Source: Flavobacterium araucananum
GTDB lineage: Bacteria > Bacteroidota > Bacteroidia > Flavobacteriales > Flavobacteriaceae
Length of the DNA: 64,000 nucleotides
Assembly (NCBI RefSeq): GCF_002222055.1
Contig: NZ_MUGS01000004.1
Span: 186,001 to 250,000, forward strand
Direction: 5' to 3'
In this document: positions 32,602-40,175 of the stretch, piece after piece
How the letters are laid out: each line of letters starts with the position of its first letter
Numbering within the stretch: the stretch's first letter is position 1
The notes under the pieces: generated by a model
What the model was told of the DNA's origin: nothing
The model's database searches: none
What the model saw: only the letters and a program-made list of their open reading frames with translations
Position numbers and translations under genes: made by a program

Positions 32602-33627
32602 ATGAAAAGAACAGAAAAAAATAAAAGTAGTTTTACAAATAAAACAGCTTCAATAATGGTTTTAGTTGCAGCATTATTTTTTGGATTGACCGCCATAAAT
32701 GCACAATCAAACAAACAAACAGCAGCAGCAGGTTCTCTGGGAACCTTAAAACAAATTAATGCAGGATTATTGAATGTTGGGTATACAGAAGCAGGACCTT
32801 CAACAGGAACACCGGTAATTTTACTTCATGGCTGGCCTTATGATATTCACAGTTATAATGAAGTAGTGCCAATTCTGGTTTCAAAAGGATACAGAGTTCT
32901 TACTCCTTATTTAAGAGGATCAGGAACGACAACTTTCCTCTCAAAAGATACTTTTAGAAACGGACAGCAAGCAGCATTGGCAAGCGATATTATTGCTTTT
33001 ATGGATGCACTAAAAATTGATAAAGCTATTATTGGAGGATTCGATTGGGGAGCAAGAACAGCAGTGGTTATGGCGGCGCTATGGCCAAAACGTTTAGACG
33101 GATTAGTCTCTGTAAGTGGTTACCTTGTAGTAAATCTGGAAGCAAACCTAAAACCGTTGGCTCCTCAAGCCGAATTAGGATGGTGGTATCAGTATTATTT
33201 TGCTACCGAAAGAGGAAAATTGGGTTACAGCCAAAATACCTATGAGTTTAATAAACTGATCTGGAAAACAGCTTCTCCGTTATGGAATTTCGACAAAGCA
33301 ACTTACGATCAAACCGCACAGTCTTTTGATAATCCGGATCACGTAGCAATTGTTATTCATAATTACAGATGGCGTCAATCTCTGGAAGCAGGTGAATCTA
33401 AATATGATAGTTTAGAAAAAAAACTTGCCGAAAGACCAGCAATTAAAGTTCCGACCATCACGATAGCAAGTGATTTTGATGGTGCTAATATAGACGGAAA
33501 AGTATACGCCAGTAAGTTCGCCGGTAAATACCAACACAGAATCCTAAAAGGCATTGGACACAACGTTCCTCAGGAAGATCCAAAAGCATTTGCTCAGGCA
33601 ATTATCGATGTGGATAAGCTTAAATAA
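32602..33627 (+). CDS. Exported alpha/beta hydrolase, epoxide hydrolase / dehalogenase-like
   Basis: A 341-aa hydrolase with a signal peptide ending near AINAQ (residue 35). The oxyanion loop is LLHGWPYD, the nucleophile elbow GGFDWGARTAV has Asp as in epoxide hydrolases and haloalkane dehalogenases, and the C-terminal His lies in GIGHNVPQEDP. It is not closely similar to the neighbouring epoxide hydrolase, yet both share the same promoter architecture, which suggests joint induction against a common class of compounds. Confidence 0.9.
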   Translation: MKRTEKNKSSFTNKTASIMVLVAALFFGLTAINAQSNKQTAAAGSLGTLKQINAGLLNVGYTEAGPSTGTPVILLHGWPYDIHSYNEVVPILVSKGYRVLTPYLRGSGTTTFLSKDTFRNGQQAALASDIIAFMDALKIDKAIIGGFDWGARTAVVMAALWPKRLDGLVSVSGYLVVNLEANLKPLAPQAELGWWYQYYFATERGKLGYSQNTYEFNKLIWKTASPLWNFDKATYDQTAQSFDNPDHVAIVIHNYRWRQSLEAGESKYDSLEKKLAERPAIKVPTITIASDFDGANIDGKVYASKFAGKYQHRILKGIGHNVPQEDPKAFAQAIIDVDKLK

Positions 33628-33722
33628 AATACCCAGGAAAAACACACACTACATCCGTACTCTAAAGCGACAAAAGAAAATATTAACGTAACAATTAATA
33701 TCCTTTACTATTTTAAACTATA

Positions 33723-33750
33723 AAACCTCTTCTGCTCAAGAGGTTTTTTA
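33723..33750 (+). terminator. Terminator after the exported hydrolase gene
   Basis: AAACCTCTT / AAGAGGTTT stem (33723-33731 with 33738-33746) with a T6 run. Confidence 0.88.
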
Positions 33751-33886
33751 GTACTAAAACTTATTTAAGTTTTTATTGAGATAAGGCTATATATTTAGCA
33801 AGTAACCAATTTTTTGCAAGATATAAATATTTTAATAAAAACTTGTTAAATAGAGATGATTGAAAACCTTTATCAAGGACAAAACT

Positions 33887-34000
33887 ATGAAAAAGACAAA
33901 ACTAACACATCAAAGAAAAGATTTGACCTTAAACTTGAATAAACAGGGTTTAAGGACTTGTAAAATAAAGCCTTATAATAGTTTTAAGTTTCCTGGATAA
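33887..34000 (+). CDS. Possible 37-aa basic peptide
   Basis: An ATG at 33887 opens 37 codons (MKKTKLTHQRKDLTLNLNKQ, then GLRTCKIKPYNSFKFPG) ending in TAA. The peptide is strongly basic and has one Cys. The KKTKL...LNLNKQ opening resembles leaders of short Bacteroidota peptides, but no modification enzyme lies nearby. AAGGACA upstream could serve as a weak ribosome site, though Bacteroidota rely little on such sites. Low confidence. Confidence 0.3.
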   Translation: MKKTKLTHQRKDLTLNLNKQGLRTCKIKPYNSFKFPG

Positions 34001-34238
34001 AAATAAAATGAATTTTTGATGTATTCCTAAAAAGGGAATCTTTTTAGGTTAAGGATAAAAAACACAGATTATCATCTTGTTGAGATTAAAATAGATAATA
34101 ATTTCATGTTATTATAATTAAATCAATTAATAGAGAACTATCATATAAAGTATTTATTTAATAAAAAATATCTTTAAAGCTACCATGTAGACACAAGTAA
34201 AAAAAGTAACACGAATTGCACTAATTGTCACTAATTCG

Positions 34239-34262
34239 TTTGTGAAATTAATTTCACAAACA
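34239..34262. repeat. Perfect 24-bp palindrome within a larger inverted repeat
   Basis: Twelve bases GTTTGTGAAATT are followed directly by their exact complement (34239-34262). Flanking it, GAATTGCAC (34214-34222) pairs with GTGCAATTC (34284-34292). The element lies in the 810-bp gap between 33628 and 34437. Apart from this palindrome, the terminator and the small reading frame, I see only AT-rich sequence in that gap. Confidence 0.8.
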
Positions 34263-34400
34263 AGGTTAGCTTATTAAAATTTGTGCAATTCGGGTTCAAA
34301 ATTGATTTATAATATTTATATCCAGACGATAGGTCTTTAAAGCTTTTTTTTATTTGAGAATCAGCTTTATTTTCAAAAGAAAAATACTTCTAAAATATTC

Positions 34401-34408
34401 TATCTTTG
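34401..34408 (+). promoter_or_regulatory. -7 promoter element of the lytS-like operon
   Basis: TATCTTTG matches TAnnTTTG and lies 29 bp before the kinase start. No clear TTG is present at the expected -33 position. Confidence 0.5.
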
Positions 34409-34437
34409 ACAAAGCAGGATTAAAATAAACACAAAAA

Positions 34438-35454
34438 ATGGAAAAAGTAAAACGCTTTCAGGTTTCCCGTAAAGTAATATGGGGAAGTTCTATAGCATTG
34501 GCAATTCTCGCTTCGATACCCAAATTATTTGATGCAGATTCTACTCCCGGCGACATCATTATCAACTCTTCGATCACGTTATTGTTTTCTGTTTTTATAT
34601 GGTATTACAACATTTATAGTTTGCCTAAATTCTCATCGCAACGAACCCATACAAGTTTATTTAATTGGAAACTTTTACTTAGTGTTTTAATGGGGATCCT
34701 TGTAATGGTTATTTTGGTAATAGGACATCAGGAACTTTTTCAGATTTCAAAAATGGATGCTCCCATCATGTTTGAGTTAAGAGGGATTTTGATTAATTTG
34801 ATTGTTTATATGTTCTTGCATTTGCTGTTTCAAAATTATCAGACCCAACAAATGGGAGTAGAGCTCGAACGTACCAAAGCAGTAAACTTAGGCGCACAAT
34901 ACGAACTTCTGAAACAACAGGTAAATCCGCATTTTTTGTTTAATAGCCTCAATACTTTAAAATCGATGGTGGATATTCAGGACCCGCAGAGTTCTGATTT
35001 TATATTAAAATTATCAGATTTTTATCGATTTACACTCGAAAGCCGAAAGCTGGATTTAATACCGTTACGAGAAGAACTTCAAATTCTTGATTCGTATGTT
35101 TATTTGCTAAAAGCCCGTTTTGAGGATGGATTTGTTTTAGAAAATCAAGTCGATCAAAAACAATACGATTCGGCCGTTCCGCCTTTTACCCTGCAATTGC
35201 TCATCGAAAATTGTATCAAACACAATGTGGTGTCGCTTGATAAGCCTTTGTACATTAAATTATATACCGATGGCGATTTTTTAGTAATCGAAAATAAAAT
35301 ACAACTTAAAAGAGGCGTATTATCTACAGGAGTTGGTCTGGACAATATCAACCAACGCTTTATGCATTTGATTCACAAAGAAATTGAAATTGAGAAAAAC
35401 GAAACTATTTTTAAAGTAAAAATACCAATGACCTATGAATATCGTAATAATTGA
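34438..35454 (+). CDS. Sensor histidine kinase, LytS/YehU type
   Basis: A 338-aa kinase with four predicted membrane helices (about 14-30, 40-58, 79-101, 114-134), then the His_kinase domain with QVNPHFLFNSLNTLKSMVD (phospho-acceptor His about 162) and the ATP region with LIENCIKHN. The glycine-rich STGVGLDNINQRF box is intact. It overlaps the following LytTR regulator gene by 20 bp, so the two are translated together and form a pair. The signal is unknown; the sensor is embedded in the membrane without a large extracellular domain. Confidence 0.93.
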   Translation: MEKVKRFQVSRKVIWGSSIALAILASIPKLFDADSTPGDIIINSSITLLFSVFIWYYNIYSLPKFSSQRTHTSLFNWKLLLSVLMGILVMVILVIGHQELFQISKMDAPIMFELRGILINLIVYMFLHLLFQNYQTQQMGVELERTKAVNLGAQYELLKQQVNPHFLFNSLNTLKSMVDIQDPQSSDFILKLSDFYRFTLESRKLDLIPLREELQILDSYVYLLKARFEDGFVLENQVDQKQYDSAVPPFTLQLLIENCIKHNVVSLDKPLYIKLYTDGDFLVIENKIQLKRGVLSTGVGLDNINQRFMHLIHKEIEIEKNETIFKVKIPMTYEYRNN

Positions 35455-36202
35455 AGACGAAGTAAAAACGGCCAAAGCACTTGGTCAGCTTATTTTGAGT
35501 ATCAGACCTGATGCTCAAATTTTATCGTATATACAAAGTATCGATGGTGCAGTGGGGTATTTGTTAGAAAACGACCAGCCCGACCTGATCTTTATGGACA
35601 TTCAGCTGGCAGATGGATTGTGTTTTGAAATTTTTAAAAATGTTGCCGTCGTATCTCCCGTAATATTTTGTACCGCTTTTGATGATTATGCGATCGAAGC
35701 TTTTAAGTCAAACGGAATCGATTATGTGCTAAAACCGTTTTCTAGAGAAAGTATTGCCCAGGCGATTAAAAAAGCAGGAGAGCTAAAAAATTTCTTCCAA
35801 AGGAATAAAAAAGTGATGCCGGATTTTGATTATCTATTGACCAGAACAGGCGAAAATACAGGTAAAAGCAGCTTTTTAGTTTTCAAAAACAATAAGTACC
35901 AAACCGTTCTTACCGAGAATATTGCATTTTTTTTTATTAAAAATGAAACCCCAACAATTATGACATTCGATAAGATCGAATATCAAATCACACAATCTCT
36001 GGATGAGGTGCATAAGCTATTATCGCCAATCCAGTTTTTTAGAACCAACAGACAATATTTGGTTAATTTTTCGGCCATTAGAGAAGCAGAACATTATTTC
36101 TCCCGTAAGCTAATTATCAAATTGACAATCCCAACCGAAGAAAAATTATTGGTTGGCAAAGACAAAGCAACCGCATTTTTGAGCTGGTTAGAGAATAGGT
36201 AG
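35435..36202 (+). CDS. LytTR-family response regulator
   Basis: A 255-aa regulator. The receiver (about 1-120) holds Asp55 in LIFMDIQLADG and Lys105 in YVLKPFS. The LytTR DNA-binding domain covers about 150-255 (FFRTNRQYLVNFSAI), which binds direct repeats upstream of targets. The receiver is followed by an unusually Lys- and Phe-rich linker. Partner of the overlapping LytS-like kinase. Confidence 0.93.
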   Translation: MNIVIIEDEVKTAKALGQLILSIRPDAQILSYIQSIDGAVGYLLENDQPDLIFMDIQLADGLCFEIFKNVAVVSPVIFCTAFDDYAIEAFKSNGIDYVLKPFSRESIAQAIKKAGELKNFFQRNKKVMPDFDYLLTRTGENTGKSSFLVFKNNKYQTVLTENIAFFFIKNETPTIMTFDKIEYQITQSLDEVHKLLSPIQFFRTNRQYLVNFSAIREAEHYFSRKLIIKLTIPTEEKLLVGKDKATAFLSWLENR

Positions 36203-36217
36203 ATTAAAATTTATAAT

Positions 36218-36368
36218 GCCACAGATTAAACGGATTCTTTTTTTGAATCAGTTTCATTTTAAATTAAAAAAAATCTTTAAAATCATTTTAATCTGGGGCA
36301 TAAAAAAATCACTGATCATAGAAATAATAATCAGTGAATATCGGTTTTAATCCGTGTAATCTGTGGGC
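36218..36368. repeat. Imperfect palindromic intergenic element
   Basis: GCCACAGATTAAACGGATT (36218-36236) and AATCCGTGTAATCTGTGGGC (36349-36368) are inverse complements with one mismatch and one gap. A third related phrase (TTTTAATCTGGGGCAT) and a small hairpin (ATCACTGAT / ATCAGTGAA) lie inside. It occupies the gap between the LytTR and DUF1223 genes. Confidence 0.75.
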
Positions 36369-36372
36369 AATT

Positions 36373-37176
36373 CTACATCAAATCAGCTTTGGCTGTAGCA
36401 GAAACTTTCCCAGTCGAAGTATTTTGTATAAATCCAATTACTTCCCAATTTTTAGAATCAAAATCAGATGGTTTCGCAATCGTCAGATTATCTTCTTTTT
36501 CGAGAACAGGAAAACCTTTAAGCTTTCTTACAATCTGAACATGATGTAGCGTGTATCCTTTATTTTCGCCACGTGCCACTTTCGAAATGGCTTCTTTTTG
36601 GACTACAGCAATAAACAAATCTGTGTTTTTTTGAATCTGATTTGTTTTAAAATGTATGTTTAATGAATTTTTATCACCACTTTTCACTGTAAGTTCCAGA
36701 CTGGAATTTTGTTTTATCGCTAAAACATCAGAAATCTTTTTAGAAAGACCTACTTCATTATAACCTGCAAATTCTGTAGTTCCGTTTATAATAAACTGCG
36801 GCGTATACATGACATACAAATTCAGCCAGTTTTGATATTGTTGTTGGCGATTTGTAAATTCGTGTGAACTAAACTGATCTTTCCATCCCAAACGATCCCA
36901 ATAATCGACATGATAAGCCAGAAAATAAATGTTTTGATCTTTGGTTTCGCTCTGTAATTTTGCCATCAATCCATCGGCAGGAGGACAGCTGGAACATCCT
37001 TCAGAAGTAAAAAGTTCTACAACAGCAAATCCGTTTGAGTTCGCAGTTTGTATGGTGTTTTTTTGTGTTTTAGATTTTGCGGTAATTTCAGTGGCATTTT
37101 CTGGAAACATGAAACAACTCAGGAAAAAGAGTGACGAAAGTGCAATAGCGACCGTTATTAAAAATGTATTTTTCAT
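36373..37176 (-). CDS. DUF1223-family exported protein (thioredoxin-like)
   Basis: A 267-aa protein. A hydrophobic N-terminus with FFLSCF gives a signal peptide, possibly a lipoprotein one. The family signature VVELFTSEGCSSCPPADGLMAKL (about 52-74) has the two closely spaced cysteines of a redox-active thioredoxin fold, and HVDYWDRLGWKD-F follows. Function is unknown; a periplasmic thiol-redox role is inferred. It has its own transcript, flanked by two repeat elements. Confidence 0.9.
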   Translation of the reverse strand: MKNTFLITVAIALSSLFFLSCFMFPENATEITAKSKTQKNTIQTANSNGFAVVELFTSEGCSSCPPADGLMAKLQSETKDQNIYFLAYHVDYWDRLGWKDQFSSHEFTNRQQQYQNWLNLYVMYTPQFIINGTTEFAGYNEVGLSKKISDVLAIKQNSSLELTVKSGDKNSLNIHFKTNQIQKNTDLFIAVVQKEAISKVARGENKGYTLHHVQIVRKLKGFPVLEKEDNLTIAKPSDFDSKNWEVIGFIQNTSTGKVSATAKADLM

Positions 37177-37196
37177 ATTGTTTTATTTTAAATAAC

Positions 37197-37410
37197 CCGT
37201 TGGTTGTAATTAATTTTAACACATAGAAACATAGCTTTTGGACCTTTAAAAAAGGCGTTTCACTTGTTTAAAATGAACATAGCCTAGCGATGTGAAAGAA
37301 ATGTATTTCTTTTTGCATTCTTTTTAGCTGGAAAAATCTATGTTTCTATGTGTTAAATATATATTTTTGACTCTAGCGAAACGCACAGACGAAGTAATTA
37401 CACCCAACGG
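37197..37410. repeat. Dispersed element, full copy 1, with 19-bp terminal inverted repeats and an outer inverted repeat
   Basis: The 141-bp core (37216-37356) begins TTAACACATAGAAACATAG and ends with its exact complement. The interior carries AAAAAAGGCGTTTCACTTG and GAAAGAAATGTATTTC. An outer pair CCGTTGGTTGTAATTA (37197) and TAATTACACCCAACGG (37395) encloses it with one indel or mismatch. No transposase gene is present. Copy 2 lies at 59885-60025 in inverse orientation. This occupies most of the gap upstream of the DUF1223 gene. Confidence 0.88.
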
Positions 37411-37495
37411 TTTTTAGATAGTATTGTAGTATCCAATAATGCCTAAGAAAGTTTCTTAAGCATTTTTGTTTGTGTTTATTTTAGAAGATAAGAAC

Positions 37496-37885
37496 TTAAT
37501 TTATTGCACTATAACTTGCTGTGTACAATTTTCTAAACATACTATAGGTTATGCTCACCATTATAAAAGCGATAATTGCATCGATGGTTGCAGGACAACC
37601 CAGTACTGTAAATTTAGAAAAGAAAGCAAAGATGATGTCGAAAAATATACCTGCAAATACCCATTCTTTCAATCGTAATAGTTTATTGGGGAGCAAAAGT
37701 GTAATGACACCGCTGACTTTCATTACGCCAAGCAAATAAATAAAATGTTCCGGATAACCTAATTGTTGGGTAATTTGCCAAACGATTGGATTTTTTGTTA
37801 GTTCAAAAAAACCGCTGGCACCAAACCATAAAGAGGTTAATACGATTCCTGTCCAGTAAATAATTTTTGTTGTTTTTACATTCAT
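37496..37885 (-). CDS. DoxX-family membrane protein
   Basis: A 129-aa protein with four helices (about 8-25, 48-64, 74-93, 98-117). The phrase QLGYPEHFIYLLGVMKVSGVITLL is characteristic of small DoxX-like proteins. DoxX members support thiol or quinone redox reactions at the membrane or detoxification. Its upstream region carries the GTCCGTTTC direct-repeat promoter shared with the two exported hydrolases, and an AraC gene remnant lies directly behind it. Confidence 0.9.
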   Translation of the reverse strand: MNVKTTKIIYWTGIVLTSLWFGASGFFELTKNPIVWQITQQLGYPEHFIYLLGVMKVSGVITLLLPNKLLRLKEWVFAGIFFDIIFAFFSKFTVLGCPATIDAIIAFIMVSITYSMFRKLYTASYSAIN

Positions 37886-37916
37886 GATTTCTAATTTTTT
37901 TAGTTGATTTATAGGG

Positions 37917-37990
37917 CAAATTTGCGCTATAAGTCTTTAATCCTAAATTGAAATTATGCCGAAACGGACAATTTAAACTCTAAAAGAGAC
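37917..37990 (-). promoter_or_regulatory. Direct-repeat operator and promoter of the doxX-like gene
   Basis: Read on the minus strand, a degenerate box GTCTCTTTT (37990-37982) is followed 21 bp later by GTCCGTTTC (37969-37961) and, 45 bp after that box begins, by CAAATTTG (37924-37917) at the -7 position. Box spacing and distance equal those of the two hydrolase promoters. Confidence 0.62.
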
Positions 37991-38113
37991 AATCTGTAAG
38001 TTGATGTAATTGCTCTGATTTTTTCTGAAGGCTGATGGAGTAGTGCCACGATGTTTTTTGAATATTTTATTGAGTTGACTTTCATCATTAAAAGAAATGT
38101 TAAAATAGTTGTA
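37973..38113 (-). pseudogene. Remnant of an AraC-family regulator gene (C-terminal helix-turn-helix only)
   Basis: About 46 codons encode NYFNISFNDESQLNKIFKKH, then RGTTPSAFRKNQ, the recognisable second helix-turn-helix and end of an AraC protein. The residues before it do not match the family, and the first helix-turn-helix and sensing domain are absent. The rest is replaced by the operator and start of the tetR gene on the opposite strand, so the gene was cut by a rearrangement. Its last codons overlap the direct-repeat operator of the doxX-like gene, the type of site an AraC protein would bind. Confidence 0.72.
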
Positions 38114-38118
38114 TTTTA

Positions 38119-38132
38119 AGACCGAACGGTCT
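38119..38132. promoter_or_regulatory. TetR operator upstream of tetR
   Basis: AGACCG-AA-CGGTCT, a perfect 6+2+6 palindrome 26 bp before the start codon. Confidence 0.82.
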
Positions 38133-38158
38133 AAATTTGTTCGCTCAAATAAAAAGCG

Positions 38159-38740
38159 ATGAGAAAAGCAGAGAGAACCAGACAATTTATTATTGAAGCA
38201 TCGGCACCTATAATCAACAAAAAGGGAATGGCAGGAACTTCAATGAGTGATATTATGGAAGCTACAAAATTGGCAAAAGGCGGTATTTATGGGAATTTCG
38301 AGAGCAAAGAAGAAATTTGTACAGAATCGTTTCTTTATCTGAGATCTCAATTGTCTACAAAATTAAATACTGCTGTAGCAATAGGAAAATCGGCCAAAGA
38401 AAAATTATCTAATTTATTGAATGTTTATGCCAACGACATAAATACAGAAGACGGTTGCCCTATTTTGAACTTTGGAGCAGAGGCTGATGATACCAATCCG
38501 GTTATAAAAGAATTGGTAAAGAAAGCAATTCGCTCTGCTCAAAATAGATTTTTTACTCTGGCAGAAGAAGGAATTGCCGCAAAAGAATTATCGCCGGCTT
38601 TAAATCCCGAACATTTTAGTATTAAAGTTTTTGCCCTGATTGAAGGAGCAATTTTATGTAGAAAAATTTTAGGTACAGAGGATCAAATGAAAATTATTCT
38701 GGACAGTATCAAAACCGAATTTGAAAGCTATTTGATATAG
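38159..38740 (+). CDS. TetR/AcrR-family regulator of the adjacent MFS gene
   Basis: A 193-aa repressor with N-terminal helix-turn-helix ERTRQFIIEASAPIINKKG...SDIMEATKLAKGGIYGNF (about 5-50) and the C-terminal CPILNFGAEADDTNP motif, related to the TetR at 21560. Palindromes with the same arms (AGACCG/CGGTCT) lie before this gene and before the MFS gene 59 bp downstream of its stop, so it likely represses both until a ligand binds. Its start region replaced part of an AraC gene. Confidence 0.92.
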   Translation: MRKAERTRQFIIEASAPIINKKGMAGTSMSDIMEATKLAKGGIYGNFESKEEICTESFLYLRSQLSTKLNTAVAIGKSAKEKLSNLLNVYANDINTEDGCPILNFGAEADDTNPVIKELVKKAIRSAQNRFFTLAEEGIAAKELSPALNPEHFSIKVFALIEGAILCRKILGTEDQMKIILDSIKTEFESYLI

Positions 38741-38758
38741 TTTTTTTTTGAACTTTTT

Positions 38759-38774
38759 TAGACCGTTCGGTCTA
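38759..38774. promoter_or_regulatory. TetR operator upstream of MFS gene
   Basis: TAGACCGTTCGGTCTA, same arms as the site at 38119, 25 bp before the MFS start. Confidence 0.82.
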
Positions 38775-38799
38775 TTTTGTTAATTGTTAATTTAAAAAA

Positions 38800-40011
38800 A
38801 TGAGAAATTTAAAAGAAAATCATAAGGGCTTTAGTACCTTATTGGCCTTGTCCCTTATCCCGTTATCCGGATTTGCAACAGATATTTATTTGCCTTCGCT
38901 TCCTGCTATGGCAAAAGATCTTCACGTTTCTGCAGGAGCTATTCAGCTTTCGCTTGTGTTCTTTATGTTTAGTCTGGGGGTTAGCCAGATTTTTATAGGC
39001 AGTATATTGGATAGTTTCGGGCGTTTTAAAATTAGTATTGCCTCGCTTGCGGTATTTTCTGCAACAAGTTTTGTTATTGCTTTAGTACCTGATCTTTATG
39101 TTATTTATGCCATGCGTATCATTCAGGGCATCGCGATTGCGTTTATTGTAATTGCAAAACGAGCCTATTTTGTAGATCTCTACACAGGCGAAAAACTCAA
39201 GAGCTATATTAGTTTATTTTCTATAATCTGGTCTTGTGCACCCATTATGGCGCCATTTCTGGGAGGTTATTTAGAGCATAGTTTTGGGTGGCGATCTAAT
39301 TTTTATTTCCTTGGCGGATTATCCTTGCTTTTTCTGGTTTTAGAATTATTGTATAGCGGAGAATCGCTCAAATATTTTCATCCTTTTAAACTAAAAACCA
39401 TTGCACAAACGTATTCAGGAATGCTCAAATCTGGAGATTTTACCTTAGGCGTATTAATTTTGGCAATCTGTTTTGGGCTTGTCGTAGTTTATAGTTTAGC
39501 CAGTCCTTTTATTGTAGAACGTGTATTGGGATATACCGCAATTACCACAGGTTACAGTTCTTTATTGTCCGGTTTAGCGGTTATGACCGGAGGTATAATT
39601 GCAAAATCTCTTATTGATAAACCTTTGGCAAAAAAAGTTACCATAGCCGTTACCGTACAATTGATCCTGGTATTGTTGATGATTTCGACATCTTCTATAA
39701 CAAGTAATATCTATACGCTAATAGGTTTTACGATGGGAATTAATATCTGTGGAGGTTTTATTTTTAATAATATTTACGGGTATTGTCTGAGTCGTTTTTC
39801 TAAAAATGCCGGAGTTGCCAGTGGTCTTACCGGCGGAGGAACCTATATGTTAAGTTCCATACTGAGCTATGGATTTGTTAATTTGTATGCTGTAAAAAGT
39901 CAGTTATTATTAGGGTTTGCAAATATTTCATTAGTCTTTATCGCTGTTATTGTTTTTATGATTTTCAACAGATACAGTGTACTGAGCCTGCGAACAGTTC
40001 CTGTCAAATAA
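38800..40011 (+). CDS. MFS drug exporter, Bcr/CflA type
   Basis: A 403-aa 12-helix transporter. The N-terminal FATDIYLPSLPAMAKDLHVS with the Asp-Tyr-Pro signature of Bcr/CflA drug:H+ antiporters, SLGVSQIFIGSILDSFGRF (motif A region) and MRIIQGIAIAFIVIAKRAYFVDL are seen. It is controlled by the adjacent TetR. A long hairpin terminator follows the gene. It likely exports a toxic amphiphilic compound that also serves as the TetR ligand. Confidence 0.92.
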   Translation: MRNLKENHKGFSTLLALSLIPLSGFATDIYLPSLPAMAKDLHVSAGAIQLSLVFFMFSLGVSQIFIGSILDSFGRFKISIASLAVFSATSFVIALVPDLYVIYAMRIIQGIAIAFIVIAKRAYFVDLYTGEKLKSYISLFSIIWSCAPIMAPFLGGYLEHSFGWRSNFYFLGGLSLLFLVLELLYSGESLKYFHPFKLKTIAQTYSGMLKSGDFTLGVLILAICFGLVVVYSLASPFIVERVLGYTAITTGYSSLLSGLAVMTGGIIAKSLIDKPLAKKVTIAVTVQLILVLLMISTSSITSNIYTLIGFTMGINICGGFIFNNIYGYCLSRFSKNAGVASGLTGGGTYMLSSILSYGFVNLYAVKSQLLLGFANISLVFIAVIVFMIFNRYSVLSLRTVPVK

Positions 40012-40037
40012 TAAAGCTTAGAACCTAAATAAAAGAA

Positions 40038-40078
40038 ATTCCGGATTCCAGTTAAATACTGGAATTCGGAATTTTTTA
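40038..40078 (+). terminator. Terminator after MFS gene
   Basis: AAATTCCGGATTCCAG pairs with CTGGAATTCGGAATTT with few mismatches around a 7-nt loop, followed by T residues. Confidence 0.85.
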
Positions 40079-40175
40079 TTTGAAATTTTATGGGGTTCAA
40101 TTGACCCGATTTTTTAGAAAGTATGGTGCTTTTGGTTTAAATTTGTATGTCAAAATTATAAAAACTACAGCCCGG

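Noticed and set aside
37197-37410. Insertion sequence with transposase
   Set aside because: The element is only 141 bp (214 bp with the outer repeat) and has no reading frame, so at most it is non-autonomous.
40080-40175. TTG start for the MocR gene
   Set aside because: It lies at the end of the terminator hairpin of the MFS gene and the added residues are not conserved-looking.
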